Origin: a bacterium
GTDB lineage: Bacteria; Chloroflexota; Anaerolineae; Caldilineales; Caldilineaceae
DNA length: 64,000 bases
Direction: 5' to 3'
Assembly: GCA_016124945.1 (NCBI GenBank)
Contig: WGMT01000019.1
Span: forward strand, 1 to 64,000
The position numbers were made by a program, and so were the translations under genes. Of the stretch, positions 44,159 to 52,941 are shown piece after piece (the first letter of the stretch is position 1; every line of letters starts with the position of its first letter). The notes under the pieces are model-generated. The model was not told the origin of the DNA and did not search any database. It saw only the letters and a list, made by a program, of their open reading frames with translations.

Positions 44159-45439
44159 ATGCACAATCTCGTTTTTCTTGATAGACAGCTTCTTCTGCGC
44201 CTGTTCATCGTTTTGATCTTGCTGGGGATTGGCCTTTCCATGCAGCCGTTGGTGTCGGGCAGTGATGTACCGGCAGCCCTGGTGCAAAAGAACCCGATTG
44301 CCGATACCTATGTGGCTTCGGGCATTCCCGATCAAGCGCCCAGCGCGCCCACTTTGCGTATCTTCTGGCTAGGACACAACGACGCGCAGGGATTTGGCGT
44401 TGAACGTGCCATGCTCAAGTTCGAAATCCCTGCCCAGGAGATCCCCATCGGCAGCCAGATCACCTCGGCGCGACTCCTCCTGACGATGGCTGGATATGTA
44501 GACGCAGAAGAGTCGCTGGATGTCTCAGTGGCGCGGCTTGCCTCGGATCAGTGGGCCGAAACTTTAACCTGGAATGAGCACATACTCCTGCCGGTGACCG
44601 CAGACGCGCCGGTGACACTTTCGATCCAACGTGAACTGAACCGGCAATACGAGTGGAACATACAGGCGATGGTGCAATCTTGGGCGGCGGATCCCAATCG
44701 GTCTATGTTGAGCCTGGTGTTGGGCAGTTCGCGCAGCAGCGGCGACCATGAGCGCAATTTCTACGCCAAAGATTGTACAGATTGTAGCGTAGACCAGCTC
44801 CCGCGGTTGATCATTGAATTCACGGCGCCAACCGCTACGCCTACAGCGACGCCTACCTTTACATCCACCCCGACAGAAACGCCTACGCCCACACAGACAC
44901 CCACCGCCACCCCCACAGCGACGCCCACCTTCACCCCAACCGCCACGCCAACACGTGGACCCGGCATCGATACGGTTCTGCTCAGCAGCAGTCCCGGCGG
45001 CCACGTTGCACCAGACGATGAAATCGCTTACATCATTGCCTTTGCCAGCAACAACGTGCGCGACTACACGCTGAACACCATCTCCATCACCGATATCATC
45101 CCCGCGGGGACGGAGTTGATCACCGACAGTGTCGCCTCTGGTACACAGTTCACAGTCACCTACAGCATGGCGCCAGGGTCAACCATTCGATGGACGTCGC
45201 TAGCGCCTTTCCCTGAAAACGAAAGCGCGAGCGTGAGCTACAGAGTCCGTCTCCTGGAGCCGCAAACCCCACCCGAACCAGGGCATGCCTCCGGCGTTCG
45301 CCCAATCGCAGGCGCAATCTATAATGACGGCGTTGAAATCAGTTGGGTATACGAAGGAATCCCCGGTTTTCGGCGAAGCAACACCGTGTGTAATCCGCCG
45401 GTGTGCTTCAGAAGTTATTTGCCGTGGGTAAAGAAGTGA
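44159..45439 (+). CDS. Secreted DNRLRE-DUF11 surface protein
   Basis: Start ATG after TTTAGGAGAGATC; 426 residues. The N-terminal hydrophobic segment (LFIVLILLGIGLSMQPLVSG) is a signal peptide. Residues about 45-225 are a DNRLRE-type beta domain (NPIADTYVASG, RAMLKFEIP, ITSARLLLTM, WNIQAMVQSWA). A PTPT-rich stalk follows, then a DUF11/SpaA-like domain (DDEIAYIIAFASNN, DIIPAGTELITDSV), ending CFRSYLPWVKK. The final YLP-aliphatic-basic tail occurs on many Chloroflexota exported proteins in my experience and may be a sorting or maturation signal. It is the last gene of the secretion cluster on this strand, possibly a surface exposed binding partner. Confidence 0.85.
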   Translation: MHNLVFLDRQLLLRLFIVLILLGIGLSMQPLVSGSDVPAALVQKNPIADTYVASGIPDQAPSAPTLRIFWLGHNDAQGFGVERAMLKFEIPAQEIPIGSQITSARLLLTMAGYVDAEESLDVSVARLASDQWAETLTWNEHILLPVTADAPVTLSIQRELNRQYEWNIQAMVQSWAADPNRSMLSLVLGSSRSSGDHERNFYAKDCTDCSVDQLPRLIIEFTAPTATPTATPTFTSTPTETPTPTQTPTATPTATPTFTPTATPTRGPGIDTVLLSSSPGGHVAPDDEIAYIIAFASNNVRDYTLNTISITDIIPAGTELITDSVASGTQFTVTYSMAPGSTIRWTSLAPFPENESASVSYRVRLLEPQTPPEPGHASGVRPIAGAIYNDGVEISWVYEGIPGFRRSNTVCNPPVCFRSYLPWVKK

Positions 45440-45490
45440 ACGCAGATAACAAAGTGAACGCAGATAACAAAGTGAAAGAACGAGGCAGTG

Positions 45491-46921
45491 CTAGGCAGTC
45501 ATTACCGTCGCCTGCAAATAGGTGCGCATGATCTCGTGAACGCGGTACCGGCGGTCGCGGAGACTGCCGTAATTGTCGACCAGGTTGTGGATCACTAACT
45601 GCTTGATCGCGCTTTGAATCTTGGCATAGGGCAAAGGGCATACCAAGGCCAACGCCTGCATGGTGATCCCATCCGGCGCGGCATTGCCAATCGCCGCCAA
45701 CACCTGTTTGGCGGCAGCGCTCAACTGAATCCAGCTATCCTGAAAGAGGAAAGTGTAAAGATTTTCAATCACCTCGCCGCGTGCGCCGTCTAGATCGGCC
45801 AGGATCTCATCCAATCCATAGATGTGAAGTTGGTGAAGCAGAAAACGCAAGGCCAACCCATTTCCCCCCACAGCGTCCACAATCGGCTGTAACTCCTCCG
45901 CCGTCGCCAGCACAACATCGGTGAGGTTACCGGCAGCGGCGGTACTGCGGATCAACGCCAGCGCGTCGGTATGTGCCAGCGGATTCATCTGATAGTGATA
46001 GACGCCGTTGACGCCATAGAAACTCCTGCGTGAAGTCAAAATAAACTTCGACGGCTCCACCCAATGCAACAACAGATCCACCAGCGCTTCCACATCCACC
46101 ATCTCTTCTAGATTTTCAATCAGAATCAGGCTCTTGTTGTTTTTGAGGTAGCGGTGAAGATCGGCCACAAGCTGGGGCTGATCCACGTCGACGGCAGGCG
46201 GCTGTGTCCCCAGTAGGGAGCGATGAAGCGCAACCACCGCCGCCGTCACCGTAGGCACCGGCTCAAGCGATGGCATCAATTGCCCATGCAGTTGAAAGTA
46301 AGTCTGGCGCGCCGTCACCCTGGCCGCATTGATCCAGGCGCCGTCTGCGTAAAGCAGTTGCCTGACCAGCGCCCCGGCCAGCGCGCTCTTGCCCACGCCG
46401 CCCATCCCCTCAATCGAAATGATGCCCGCCGATTCAGGATCGGCCAGAATGGGCAACAAGGTCTGCATGTGGGTGTCGAGCCCTATCAGAAATTCGCCCG
46501 ACTTCACCCCCAACCGCTGTAAGACCGTGGCGGCGTGTCCTTTGCGCGTGGCGGCTTCAACTTCAAGTAAGATCGCAGTGAGCCTTTCTACTGCGGCCCG
46601 TTGGATCTCGTGAAATTTCGACTCGCTCACATTGATTGCAGTGGCAATCGTCAACACTTTCTCGCCCTTCACAAAGCGACGCAGGAGCAGATTGGCCAGG
46701 TAAGCGTTTTCACCTTCCAGGCGACGCAGTGCATCTTCCAATAGAGCGTTCAAGGCAAGGCGCGGCGAACCATGCTGGTTTACATGTGAAAAGTGAGAAA
46801 GACGGCTCAAGAGTGGGGTGGCGTTTTCGGTAAGTGTGGGTTGCTGCCACTGGCGAAGCGCATTGAGTACGTCGTTGCTGGTGAGGAGCATATCCCCGTC
46901 CGATCCATCGATGCAATACAT
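45491..46921 (-). CDS. STAND/NB-ARC NTPase
   Basis: Start ATG at 46921 (GAGGAA seven bases upstream) gives 476 residues. The N-terminal 140 residues are helical, with an HTH-like section (LTIATAINVSESKFHEIQRAAVERL). The P-loop is IEGMGGVGKSALAGALV, with Walker B LILIENL (Glu replacing Asp) and sensor FILTSRRSF, the NB-ARC hallmark. Downstream, NGLALRFLLHQL and a winged-helix section (PLPYAKIQSAIKQLVIHNLV) are as in AP-ATPases. There are no C-terminal WD or TPR repeats, so it is shorter than most such regulators. It could be a stress or defence switch, or a transcription regulator. It is convergent with the secretion locus, so control of it is not implied. Confidence 0.85.
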   Translation of the reverse strand: MYCIDGSDGDMLLTSNDVLNALRQWQQPTLTENATPLLSRLSHFSHVNQHGSPRLALNALLEDALRRLEGENAYLANLLLRRFVKGEKVLTIATAINVSESKFHEIQRAAVERLTAILLEVEAATRKGHAATVLQRLGVKSGEFLIGLDTHMQTLLPILADPESAGIISIEGMGGVGKSALAGALVRQLLYADGAWINAARVTARQTYFQLHGQLMPSLEPVPTVTAAVVALHRSLLGTQPPAVDVDQPQLVADLHRYLKNNKSLILIENLEEMVDVEALVDLLLHWVEPSKFILTSRRSFYGVNGVYHYQMNPLAHTDALALIRSTAAAGNLTDVVLATAEELQPIVDAVGGNGLALRFLLHQLHIYGLDEILADLDGARGEVIENLYTFLFQDSWIQLSAAAKQVLAAIGNAAPDGITMQALALVCPLPYAKIQSAIKQLVIHNLVDNYGSLRDRRYRVHEIMRTYLQATVMTA

Positions 46922-47298
46922 CCGGCAATTCCTCGTCTTAGATGAGGCTAGCGAAGAAAGATGGCCGACAGGCCACCAACGCAAACGCTGTTTGTAAGAT
47001 CAGCGGCGCAGACAGTGGTGAGCCATGTCCAATTGCAGATTGAAATAGACGCCGTGCCGCGAACGAAATGGACATCAACAACAAGGGGCACCCATTGCAG
47101 CACGCAGACGAAGCTCCGAAGCAGTAAGCTGGCGCTACACGAGGAAAACCCAGGCAACGATAACATCGAGAGGAAGGCGGCACTGCGTACCGGTAAGCGA
47201 CGGAGGCAAGAATTGTAAGGGAAACCGGCTTAGCGGAGAGTATACTATGAAATGACAGCGTACGCCAGCGCAAAGTTGTGTTCAAAAAAGAGAGATCT
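46922..47298. other. Intergenic leader of the NB-ARC gene
   Basis: A 377-base gap with no supported gene. On the minus strand TATACT (47241-47246 region) could be a -10 box for the NTPase gene, but no good -35 is visible. An open frame on each strand here lacks motifs or a ribosome site. Confidence 0.4.
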
Positions 47299-47377
47299 GG
47301 GATTGGAGATTAGGGATTGGAGGCTAGGCTTGTGATTTGGTTGCTGAATCCTGAATTCTCAATCCCCCAATCAACGG
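47299..47377. repeat. Inverted repeat of GGATTGG-type units at the glycosyltransferase stop
   Basis: The left arm GGGATTGGAGATTAGGGATT (from 47299) pairs with CTCAATCCCCCAATCAACGG (47358-47377). The right arm contains the TGA stop (minus strand) of the glycosyltransferase. Confidence 0.65.
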
Positions 47378-48519
47378 ATTGCCAGGTAAAAATCGTAAAG
47401 CGCATCCCCTAACCGCGACCAATCATATTCAGTCGACAGCCTCCGCTGCGCATGGACAATCTGTTGCGCCTGTGCGCCGGGATCGTCGAGGAGTTCGGCC
47501 ACAGCGGCGGCGAATTGGGCAGGCGTGGCGTACGCGGGGACGAGTTTGGCCGCACCTTGGCCGCCATAGTTGGCCTGTTCGCCTACGGCGGCGGCCACCA
47601 CAGGCACGCCGTTGAGCAGGGTGTTGGCCAAACGCACGCTACATTTGGCCTGGTTAAGCGGCACGTCGGCGGCGGGGAAGATGGCGCAGGCGGCTTGGGC
47701 ATAGAGTTGGCGCTGTTGGGCGGCGTCTACATAGCCCAACCAGTCGACGGGTGTTGTTTCTACCGCCAGCGCCTGCCGGAAAGCTTCCTCACGGGCGGGT
47801 TGTAACGCTTGCCCGGCTACCCACAAGCGCACATCGGGGCGCAAGCGGCGCATTTCCTGCCAGAACGCGCCCATCCACGCCGGTTCCACCTCTACAAAAC
47901 GGCTAAAATAGAGAAGCGACGGCGTTGGGCCGTTCGGCTCCTTGGTTGCACGCAACGACGTTGATGGGGGCGAGATCCCATTGGGCAAGTAACGGATCGG
48001 CATCTGCGGGCGTTGCGTCTGGACAGTTTGTTGCAGCCAACGGCTGGCTGCCGTCACCCCGTCGGCGTGGACAATACCCCAACTTTCCTGCCAGTCGAGG
48101 AAGCGCGCCACCAGCGGCGAATAGTCCCCAATCGCCGACCATGCCTGCTCCCAGTCATCCACATCAAGGATCAGGCGTGGGCCTCGTCCACTGAGCCGCC
48201 GCCACTGCCAGAGGATGCACTGCACAATACCAGCATGGGCACGTGGCTTCACCACATGCACGATCTGCGGATGCAGCGTCCGCAACCGCGCCAGCAGCCG
48301 TCCGATCACCAGCGGCAGCCCACCGGCCAGCGAGACATTTTCTACGTGTACGCCCTCGTCGATCCAACAACGTCCACTGTCCGCTGGTGTGTCCCAGGGC
48401 GGGATCAACACCGTCACCTGGCAGCCGCGTTCAACCAATCGGCGTGCCAGCGGCAATGTCCGCGCCCAGACGGTGGTTTTTTGGCCGAGGCCGAAGGGGG
48501 TTACGAAGGCGATGTGCAT
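47371..48519 (-). CDS. Glycosyltransferase (GT-B, family 4-like)
   Basis: The start is the ATG at 48519, since MHIAFVTPFGLGQKTT is the classic first strand of GT-B enzymes; the longer upstream frame only translates an inverted repeat (THHASRITHHAS). The product has 382 residues. The N-terminal domain has PLARRLVERGCQVTVLIPP and VVKPRAHAG. The C-terminal domain has RYLPNGI, LLYFSRF, VDWLGYV and a diverged EX7E region around VPLNQAKCSVRLANTLLNGVPVVA (PxxQ/K...S in place of the usual E). It transfers a sugar from an activated donor in cell-wall or exopolysaccharide synthesis; donor unknown. There is no clear ribosome site. Confidence 0.83.
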   Translation of the reverse strand: MHIAFVTPFGLGQKTTVWARTLPLARRLVERGCQVTVLIPPWDTPADSGRCWIDEGVHVENVSLAGGLPLVIGRLLARLRTLHPQIVHVVKPRAHAGIVQCILWQWRRLSGRGPRLILDVDDWEQAWSAIGDYSPLVARFLDWQESWGIVHADGVTAASRWLQQTVQTQRPQMPIRYLPNGISPPSTSLRATKEPNGPTPSLLYFSRFVEVEPAWMGAFWQEMRRLRPDVRLWVAGQALQPAREEAFRQALAVETTPVDWLGYVDAAQQRQLYAQAACAIFPAADVPLNQAKCSVRLANTLLNGVPVVAAAVGEQANYGGQGAAKLVPAYATPAQFAAAVAELLDDPGAQAQQIVHAQRRLSTEYDWSRLGDALYDFYLAIR

Positions 48520-48546
48520 GGGAAATTGGCTGTTGGATTGGTTGAG

Positions 48547-48660
48547 TGATGCGTGATGCGTGATGCGTGATGCGTGATGCGTTAACAGCGTAGCGTGCCA
48601 ATTGGGGACCAACCGTGTCAACCAATTACGCATTGCGAATTACGCATTACGAATTACGCA
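48547..48660. repeat. Inverted repeat with five GTGATGC heptamers
   Basis: The left arm 48547-48581 has five GTGATGC-type units; the right arm 48625-48660 is its imperfect complement (ATTACGCATTGCGAATTACG). The right arm contains the Ser-Ala-stop end (minus strand) of the nucleotidyltransferase-like gene, the same Ser-Ala-stop seen at 4.77 and 7.33 kb. Confidence 0.8.
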
Positions 48661-49541
48661 CTCTTCACCACCGACGGCCACCCATCCACCTCAGCCGACA
48701 ACAGCGCGAGGACGCTCTGCTCAAGCGCGGTGGGGTAGGCGACGGCATATTGGTCGACAAGTTGGGGCGCGTACCAGCGGTAGAGGACAATCAGGGCGAC
48801 GGCCTGGCCGATCCAACTGTCGCGGCTGACGGCGTGGATGGGCAGTGTCTTCTCAAATGCCTCGCGTTGCAGTGGACCCAGGTATTGGTTGATGCGGGAT
48901 GGAGACGGCGGGCGTTGCGCCCCGTTGAGCGCCACCACCAGATCGGTGAGGCTCTGACGGGCGTCATTAAGGCGTTGTACGGCGGCGAGATGTTCGTCGC
49001 GGTTCACCAGCGCAGGCAAGTGCGAAAGTGCAATCCAGAAGTAGGCCAGGTTGGCCGCCACCGACTCTACATCAGGCGGCGTCAACGGCGGCCAGGGCGC
49101 ATCCAAATAGTCGCGCACAGAGGGCGAAAGCGACGGCTGCACCGCCAGCAAACGCAGCGGTCGATAGCGTTCCAGGTGCGACTGCAATTGTGCCAGCCCA
49201 ACCCAACGCACATCGAAGTGGACCCCACCGCGTGTCACGTCCATGCGATCAGGCACGAGAGAGAAGCCACGAATCAGCGCTTCTGTGCGCAAACGGCAGT
49301 GCCAGCCTTCAGGCAACACGGCATCAATGCAATCGCACAGCGCCGCCGCCACGTCCAACTCAAGCGTCGCGTCCACGAGGACGTGTAGATTGACGTTGCT
49401 CCAGCGGTCTGCGTCCCCGCGCGCCAGCGAACCCGAAAGCCAAACGGCCTGCATCCAGGCGAGCGTTTCGATCTGAGGCAACAGACGCCGCAAAAGATCA
49501 TACTGCCGCGGGGCGGGTGATGAGAGATCGTTGATAGCCAT
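48654..49541 (-). CDS. Nucleotidyltransferase-fold protein with altered catalytic Asp residues
   Basis: A protein of 295 residues. AVWLSGSLARGDADRWSNVNLHVLVD (about residues 32-57) matches the minimal nucleotidyltransferase signature GSxARG...SDxDLxV, but the two metal-binding Asp residues are both Asn (NVN). Catalysis by the usual mechanism is thus unlikely, unless other acids substitute. The C-terminal half is helical (NLAYFWIALSHLPALVNRDEHLAAVQRLND...) like kanamycin-nucleotidyltransferase or HI0074-type substrate domains. Function unknown; a pseudo-enzyme or binding protein is possible. It ends within an inverted repeat shared with the glycosyltransferase gene. Confidence 0.78.
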   Translation of the reverse strand: MAINDLSSPAPRQYDLLRRLLPQIETLAWMQAVWLSGSLARGDADRWSNVNLHVLVDATLELDVAAALCDCIDAVLPEGWHCRLRTEALIRGFSLVPDRMDVTRGGVHFDVRWVGLAQLQSHLERYRPLRLLAVQPSLSPSVRDYLDAPWPPLTPPDVESVAANLAYFWIALSHLPALVNRDEHLAAVQRLNDARQSLTDLVVALNGAQRPPSPSRINQYLGPLQREAFEKTLPIHAVSRDSWIGQAVALIVLYRWYAPQLVDQYAVAYPTALEQSVLALLSAEVDGWPSVVKSA

Positions 49542-49565
49542 ATGGAGATTATAACAGAGAGATTA

Positions 49566-49608
49566 GGGATTGGTGATTGGTGATTGGGTGACGCAATCCC
49601 CAATCCCC
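49566..49608. repeat. Short inverted repeat of GGTGATT units
   Basis: GGGATTGGTGATTGGTGATT and a few bases further pair with CAATCCCCAATCCCC, leaving a very short loop. This could act as a terminator hairpin but has no T-run. It lies between two divergent genes, where promoters are expected; TACAAT at about 49697 is a possible -10 for the plus strand. Confidence 0.6.
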
Positions 49609-49757
49609 CCCATGCTCTTCTCCCCACGTCGGGATCTAGATTACCGACAGCGATAGCAAAGCAGTCAAGATATGAGCGAGGTTAGAAAATCTGGTACAAT
49701 CAAGCTGCTACGGTGCACACACCGGTGCATCGGTCACTAACTGGATAAGGAATGGTC

Positions 49758-52700
49758 ATGAGAGAACGAGACCCGTTTCGTGAGTTGATCGAAAATCTCA
49801 ACGAAGAAGATTGGAAGAGCATCGAACGGGAATTGCTCGACCGTGATGGAGGGAATGGCGGCCCAGGCGACGGTGGACGGCGTCCGGGCGGCGGTGGAAG
49901 TGGTGGTGGTGAAGTTCCCCAGGGCAGCCTGCGCGCGCTGTGGTGGATCATTGTGCCCTTCCTCTTGCTTACCCTTTTCAACCGCGGCTTGAGCTACTAC
50001 ACCGATTGGCTCTGGTACGATAGCTTGGAGTTTGCTTCCATCTTCATCACCCGCATAACGGCATCGATTGGTTTGCTGGTGGTAGGCGCGTTGATCTTCT
50101 GGATCTTCCTGGCGCTGAATGTATTGTTGGCGCGCAGGTTGGAACCACGCGGGCTGGACGACACACCGATCAGCCAGATTGCAGAAGCCCTGGGCGTGCG
50201 GATCACGCCTGTGATTCTGCTGGCTGGTGCTGTCTTCGCCTTCTTTATGGGGTCGGGGCTGGCCACGGCCTGGGAGGAGTTGCTGCTCTACTTCAACCAG
50301 AGTAGCTTCAACCTCATGGATCCCCTCTTCAACAACGATGTGAGCTTTTACATCTTCACCTTGCCCGTCTGGCAGATTGCCCGCAATTGGATGATGACCA
50401 CGTTGGTGATCACCTTGCTGGCGACGGCGCTGGTGAGCGGCATCGGCTGGCGCGGCTGGTATGCCAGTGCGGCAGTGCGAGCACATCTGGGCGGGTTGGG
50501 TGCCCTGATCCTGCTGCTGATTGCCTGGCAATACCGCCTGGATTCGTTTCAGTTGCTCTACGGCGCGCGTGGCGCCGTCTTTGGAGCAGGCTATACCGAC
50601 GTCAACGCGCAGTTGCCTGCCTTCAACATCTTGATCGTGGTGACGTTGATTGCGGCGGTGCTGCTGCTGGCCAATATCTTCTTCCGGCAGACGTGGCGTG
50701 CGATGTTGGCGGTAGTTGTGGTCTGGTTCGGGATTTCGGTGGTGGCGGGTGAAATCTACCCTGGCCTTGTCCAACAGTTTCAGGTGGAACCCAACGAATT
50801 CACGCTAGAGAGCCAGTACATCGAAAACAATATTGCCTTCACCCGCGCCGCTTATGATCTGAGCGAGGTAGAGACGATCAACTACCGCGCGGTGGACGAG
50901 ATTTCGGTGGATGCGCTCCTCACCAACCCGGAGACGATTGCGAATATTCGTGTGTGGGACTACCGTCCGCTCTTTTTGACCTACAATCAGATTCAGGCGC
51001 TACGCCAGTACTACGTCTTTAACGACATCGACGTTGACCGTTACCTGATCGACGGCGAAGTTCGGCAGGTAATGCTGGCAGCCCGTGAACTCTTCCCTGA
51101 TGGGCTGAGCGAAGAGGCACAGACATGGATCAACCGGCGTCTGGTCTACACACATGGCTACGGTGTGGCGATCTCGCCCGTGGCCGAGTTGACCCGTGAT
51201 GGGCTGCCCACCTTCCTGCTCAAAGATCTGCCGCCAAGTGGCATCATGGAGAACACAACGCCGCAGATCTACTTCGGTGAGCGCACCGACGATTATGTCA
51301 TTGTGCGTACCGGCACCCCGGAATTCGACTATCCGGCGGAGGGAGGGAACGTCTTCACCAGCTTCTCCGCCGAAACAGGTATTGAGATCGGCAACATGCT
51401 CACACGTGTCGCCTTCGCATTGCGCTTTGGTGACATCAACATCCTGCTCAACGGCGACATCACGCCTGAGAGCCGGTTGCTGTGGCAGCGCAACATTGCA
51501 GCACGTGCACAGGAAGTTGCTCCCTTCCTACGCTTCGACGCCGATCCCTACATCGTCTTGGGCGAAGACGGCAAACTCTACTGGTTCCAAGATGCGTATA
51601 CCACGAGCCGCCTCTTCCCCTACAGCACGCCGCTGGAGTTGACCAACCCACTGCTGCCACGGTGGAACCTCAACTACATCCGCAACACCGTAAAGGTGGT
51701 CACCGATGCCTATACAGGTGAGATGACCTTTTATGTGGTCGATGAAGAGGAGCCTCTAATCCAGGCTTACCGCCAGATCTTCCCAGATCTGTTCACGCCC
51801 TTTTCAGAGATGCCCTCCTTTCTGACGCGGCACGTTCGCTACCCTACGGATATGTTCTCGATCCAGGCCGAAGTCTTCCGTACCTATCACATGGTCGATA
51901 CAGCCGAGTTCTACAACCGCGAGGATCTGTGGGCGTGGCCGACGGAAGTCTTCGACAACAGCACGGTGTTGATGGAGCCTTACTACGTGCTCATGGAACT
52001 GCCCGGCCAGGATACAGGGCTGGACTTCATCCAGATCTTGCCTTTCACACCGGCCAATCGCGAAAATATGATTGCATGGCTGGCGGCGAAGAGCGACCCG
52101 GCAAGCTATGGCGACAAGGTCGTCTACCAGTTTGGTAAAGACACGCTCTTTTTCGGCCCCAAGCAGGTGGAAGCCCGTATCGATCAGGATCCCATCATCT
52201 CGCAGCAATTGAGCCTGTGGAACCAACAGGGCAGCCAGGTGATCCGCGGCAACCTGCTGGTGATCCCCATCGGCAACGGCCTGCTCTACGTAGAGCCGCT
52301 CTATCTACAGGCCGCCAACGGGCGTATCCCCGAACTGCGGCGTGTGATTGTGGCGACAGCCGATCAGGTGGTGATGGAGCAGAACCTGGGGCTGGCGCTG
52401 GTACGGCTCTTTGGAGAGGAACTTGTCGACGTCCCCGAACTTGCGGCTTTGTTTGGTGAAGGAACAAGTTTGGGGTTACCGGCAGATCTGCCCACCATCA
52501 TCGAAGACGGTGGATTAGGGCAGGCGACACTAGAGGAACTGATAATCGAAGCCAACGAGCGTTATAACCTGGCCCAAGCCGCCATTCGCGAAGGGGACTG
52601 GGCCGAGTACGGTATACAGATCGAAGCGTTGGAACAGGTCTTGACGCAGTTGAGCGAAGTCACCGGGGTTGAAATCGCCCCTGAATTCGTTCCCGTCGAT

Positions 52701-52763
52701 CCCGATGCCCCTGCAGAAGACGCACCGGCAGAAGAAGAACCTGCTGCGGAGAGCGGGGCATAG
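49758..52763 (+). CDS. UPF0182 (COG1615) family giant membrane protein
   Basis: The start is the second ATG (49758), six bases after AAGGA; the ATG at 49752 abuts the ribosome site. The product has 1,001 residues. A Gly-rich N-terminus of 50 residues leads into seven transmembrane helices (about residues 55-325: WWIIVPFLLLTLFNRG ... MLAVVVVWFGISVVAGEIYP). A large soluble region follows, with the conserved YIENNIAFTRAAYDL, NIRVWDYRPL, PQIYFGERTDDYVIV, YGVAISPVAEL and FGPKQVEARIDQDPIISQQLSLW segments typical of UPF0182. The C-terminal tail is acidic Ala/Pro/Glu-rich. The function is unknown; the large region should lie outside the membrane. Confidence 0.93.
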   Translation: MRERDPFRELIENLNEEDWKSIERELLDRDGGNGGPGDGGRRPGGGGSGGGEVPQGSLRALWWIIVPFLLLTLFNRGLSYYTDWLWYDSLEFASIFITRITASIGLLVVGALIFWIFLALNVLLARRLEPRGLDDTPISQIAEALGVRITPVILLAGAVFAFFMGSGLATAWEELLLYFNQSSFNLMDPLFNNDVSFYIFTLPVWQIARNWMMTTLVITLLATALVSGIGWRGWYASAAVRAHLGGLGALILLLIAWQYRLDSFQLLYGARGAVFGAGYTDVNAQLPAFNILIVVTLIAAVLLLANIFFRQTWRAMLAVVVVWFGISVVAGEIYPGLVQQFQVEPNEFTLESQYIENNIAFTRAAYDLSEVETINYRAVDEISVDALLTNPETIANIRVWDYRPLFLTYNQIQALRQYYVFNDIDVDRYLIDGEVRQVMLAARELFPDGLSEEAQTWINRRLVYTHGYGVAISPVAELTRDGLPTFLLKDLPPSGIMENTTPQIYFGERTDDYVIVRTGTPEFDYPAEGGNVFTSFSAETGIEIGNMLTRVAFALRFGDINILLNGDITPESRLLWQRNIAARAQEVAPFLRFDADPYIVLGEDGKLYWFQDAYTTSRLFPYSTPLELTNPLLPRWNLNYIRNTVKVVTDAYTGEMTFYVVDEEEPLIQAYRQIFPDLFTPFSEMPSFLTRHVRYPTDMFSIQAEVFRTYHMVDTAEFYNREDLWAWPTEVFDNSTVLMEPYYVLMELPGQDTGLDFIQILPFTPANRENMIAWLAAKSDPASYGDKVVYQFGKDTLFFGPKQVEARIDQDPIISQQLSLWNQQGSQVIRGNLLVIPIGNGLLYVEPLYLQAANGRIPELRRVIVATADQVVMEQNLGLALVRLFGEELVDVPELAALFGEGTSLGLPADLPTIIEDGGLGQATLEELIIEANERYNLAQAAIREGDWAEYGIQIEALEQVLTQLSEVTGVEIAPEFVPVDPDAPAEDAPAEEEPAAESGA

Positions 52764-52796
52764 TAGAACGCAGCACTCGTTTCGCACAGTTTGATT

Positions 52797-52908
52797 AAAT
52801 GAGTAATGAGTAATGAATAGGGCAGGCTCGCTGCCGTTTCTCTTGAACAAAGTTCTATCCAAGAGAAACAGCAGTTTTCCAAACCTATTTATTACTCATT
52901 ACTCATTT
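52797..52908. repeat. Inverted repeat of TGAGTAA units with an inner stem
   Basis: AAATGAGTAATGAGTAATGA... (52797-52821) and 52884-52908 pair at 24 of 25 positions. The loop holds another stem, CTGCCGTTTCTCTTG with CAAGAGAAACAGCAG (14 of 15), similar to the loop of the 13.8 kb element. Confidence 0.85.
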
Positions 52909-52941
52909 TTGCAACCGGAAATCCGGCAAAGGGGAAGTCTC

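Noticed and set aside
46938..47285. A 115-codon minus-strand frame upstream of the NB-ARC gene
   Set aside because: It has no ribosome site or recognisable motif, is unusually rich in Cys/Ser/Ala, and overlaps the likely leader; insufficient support.
48547..48660. Five evenly spaced GTGATGC units considered as a CRISPR array
   Set aside because: Units are 7 nt with no spacers, and the other half is a complementary arm; no cas genes nearby.
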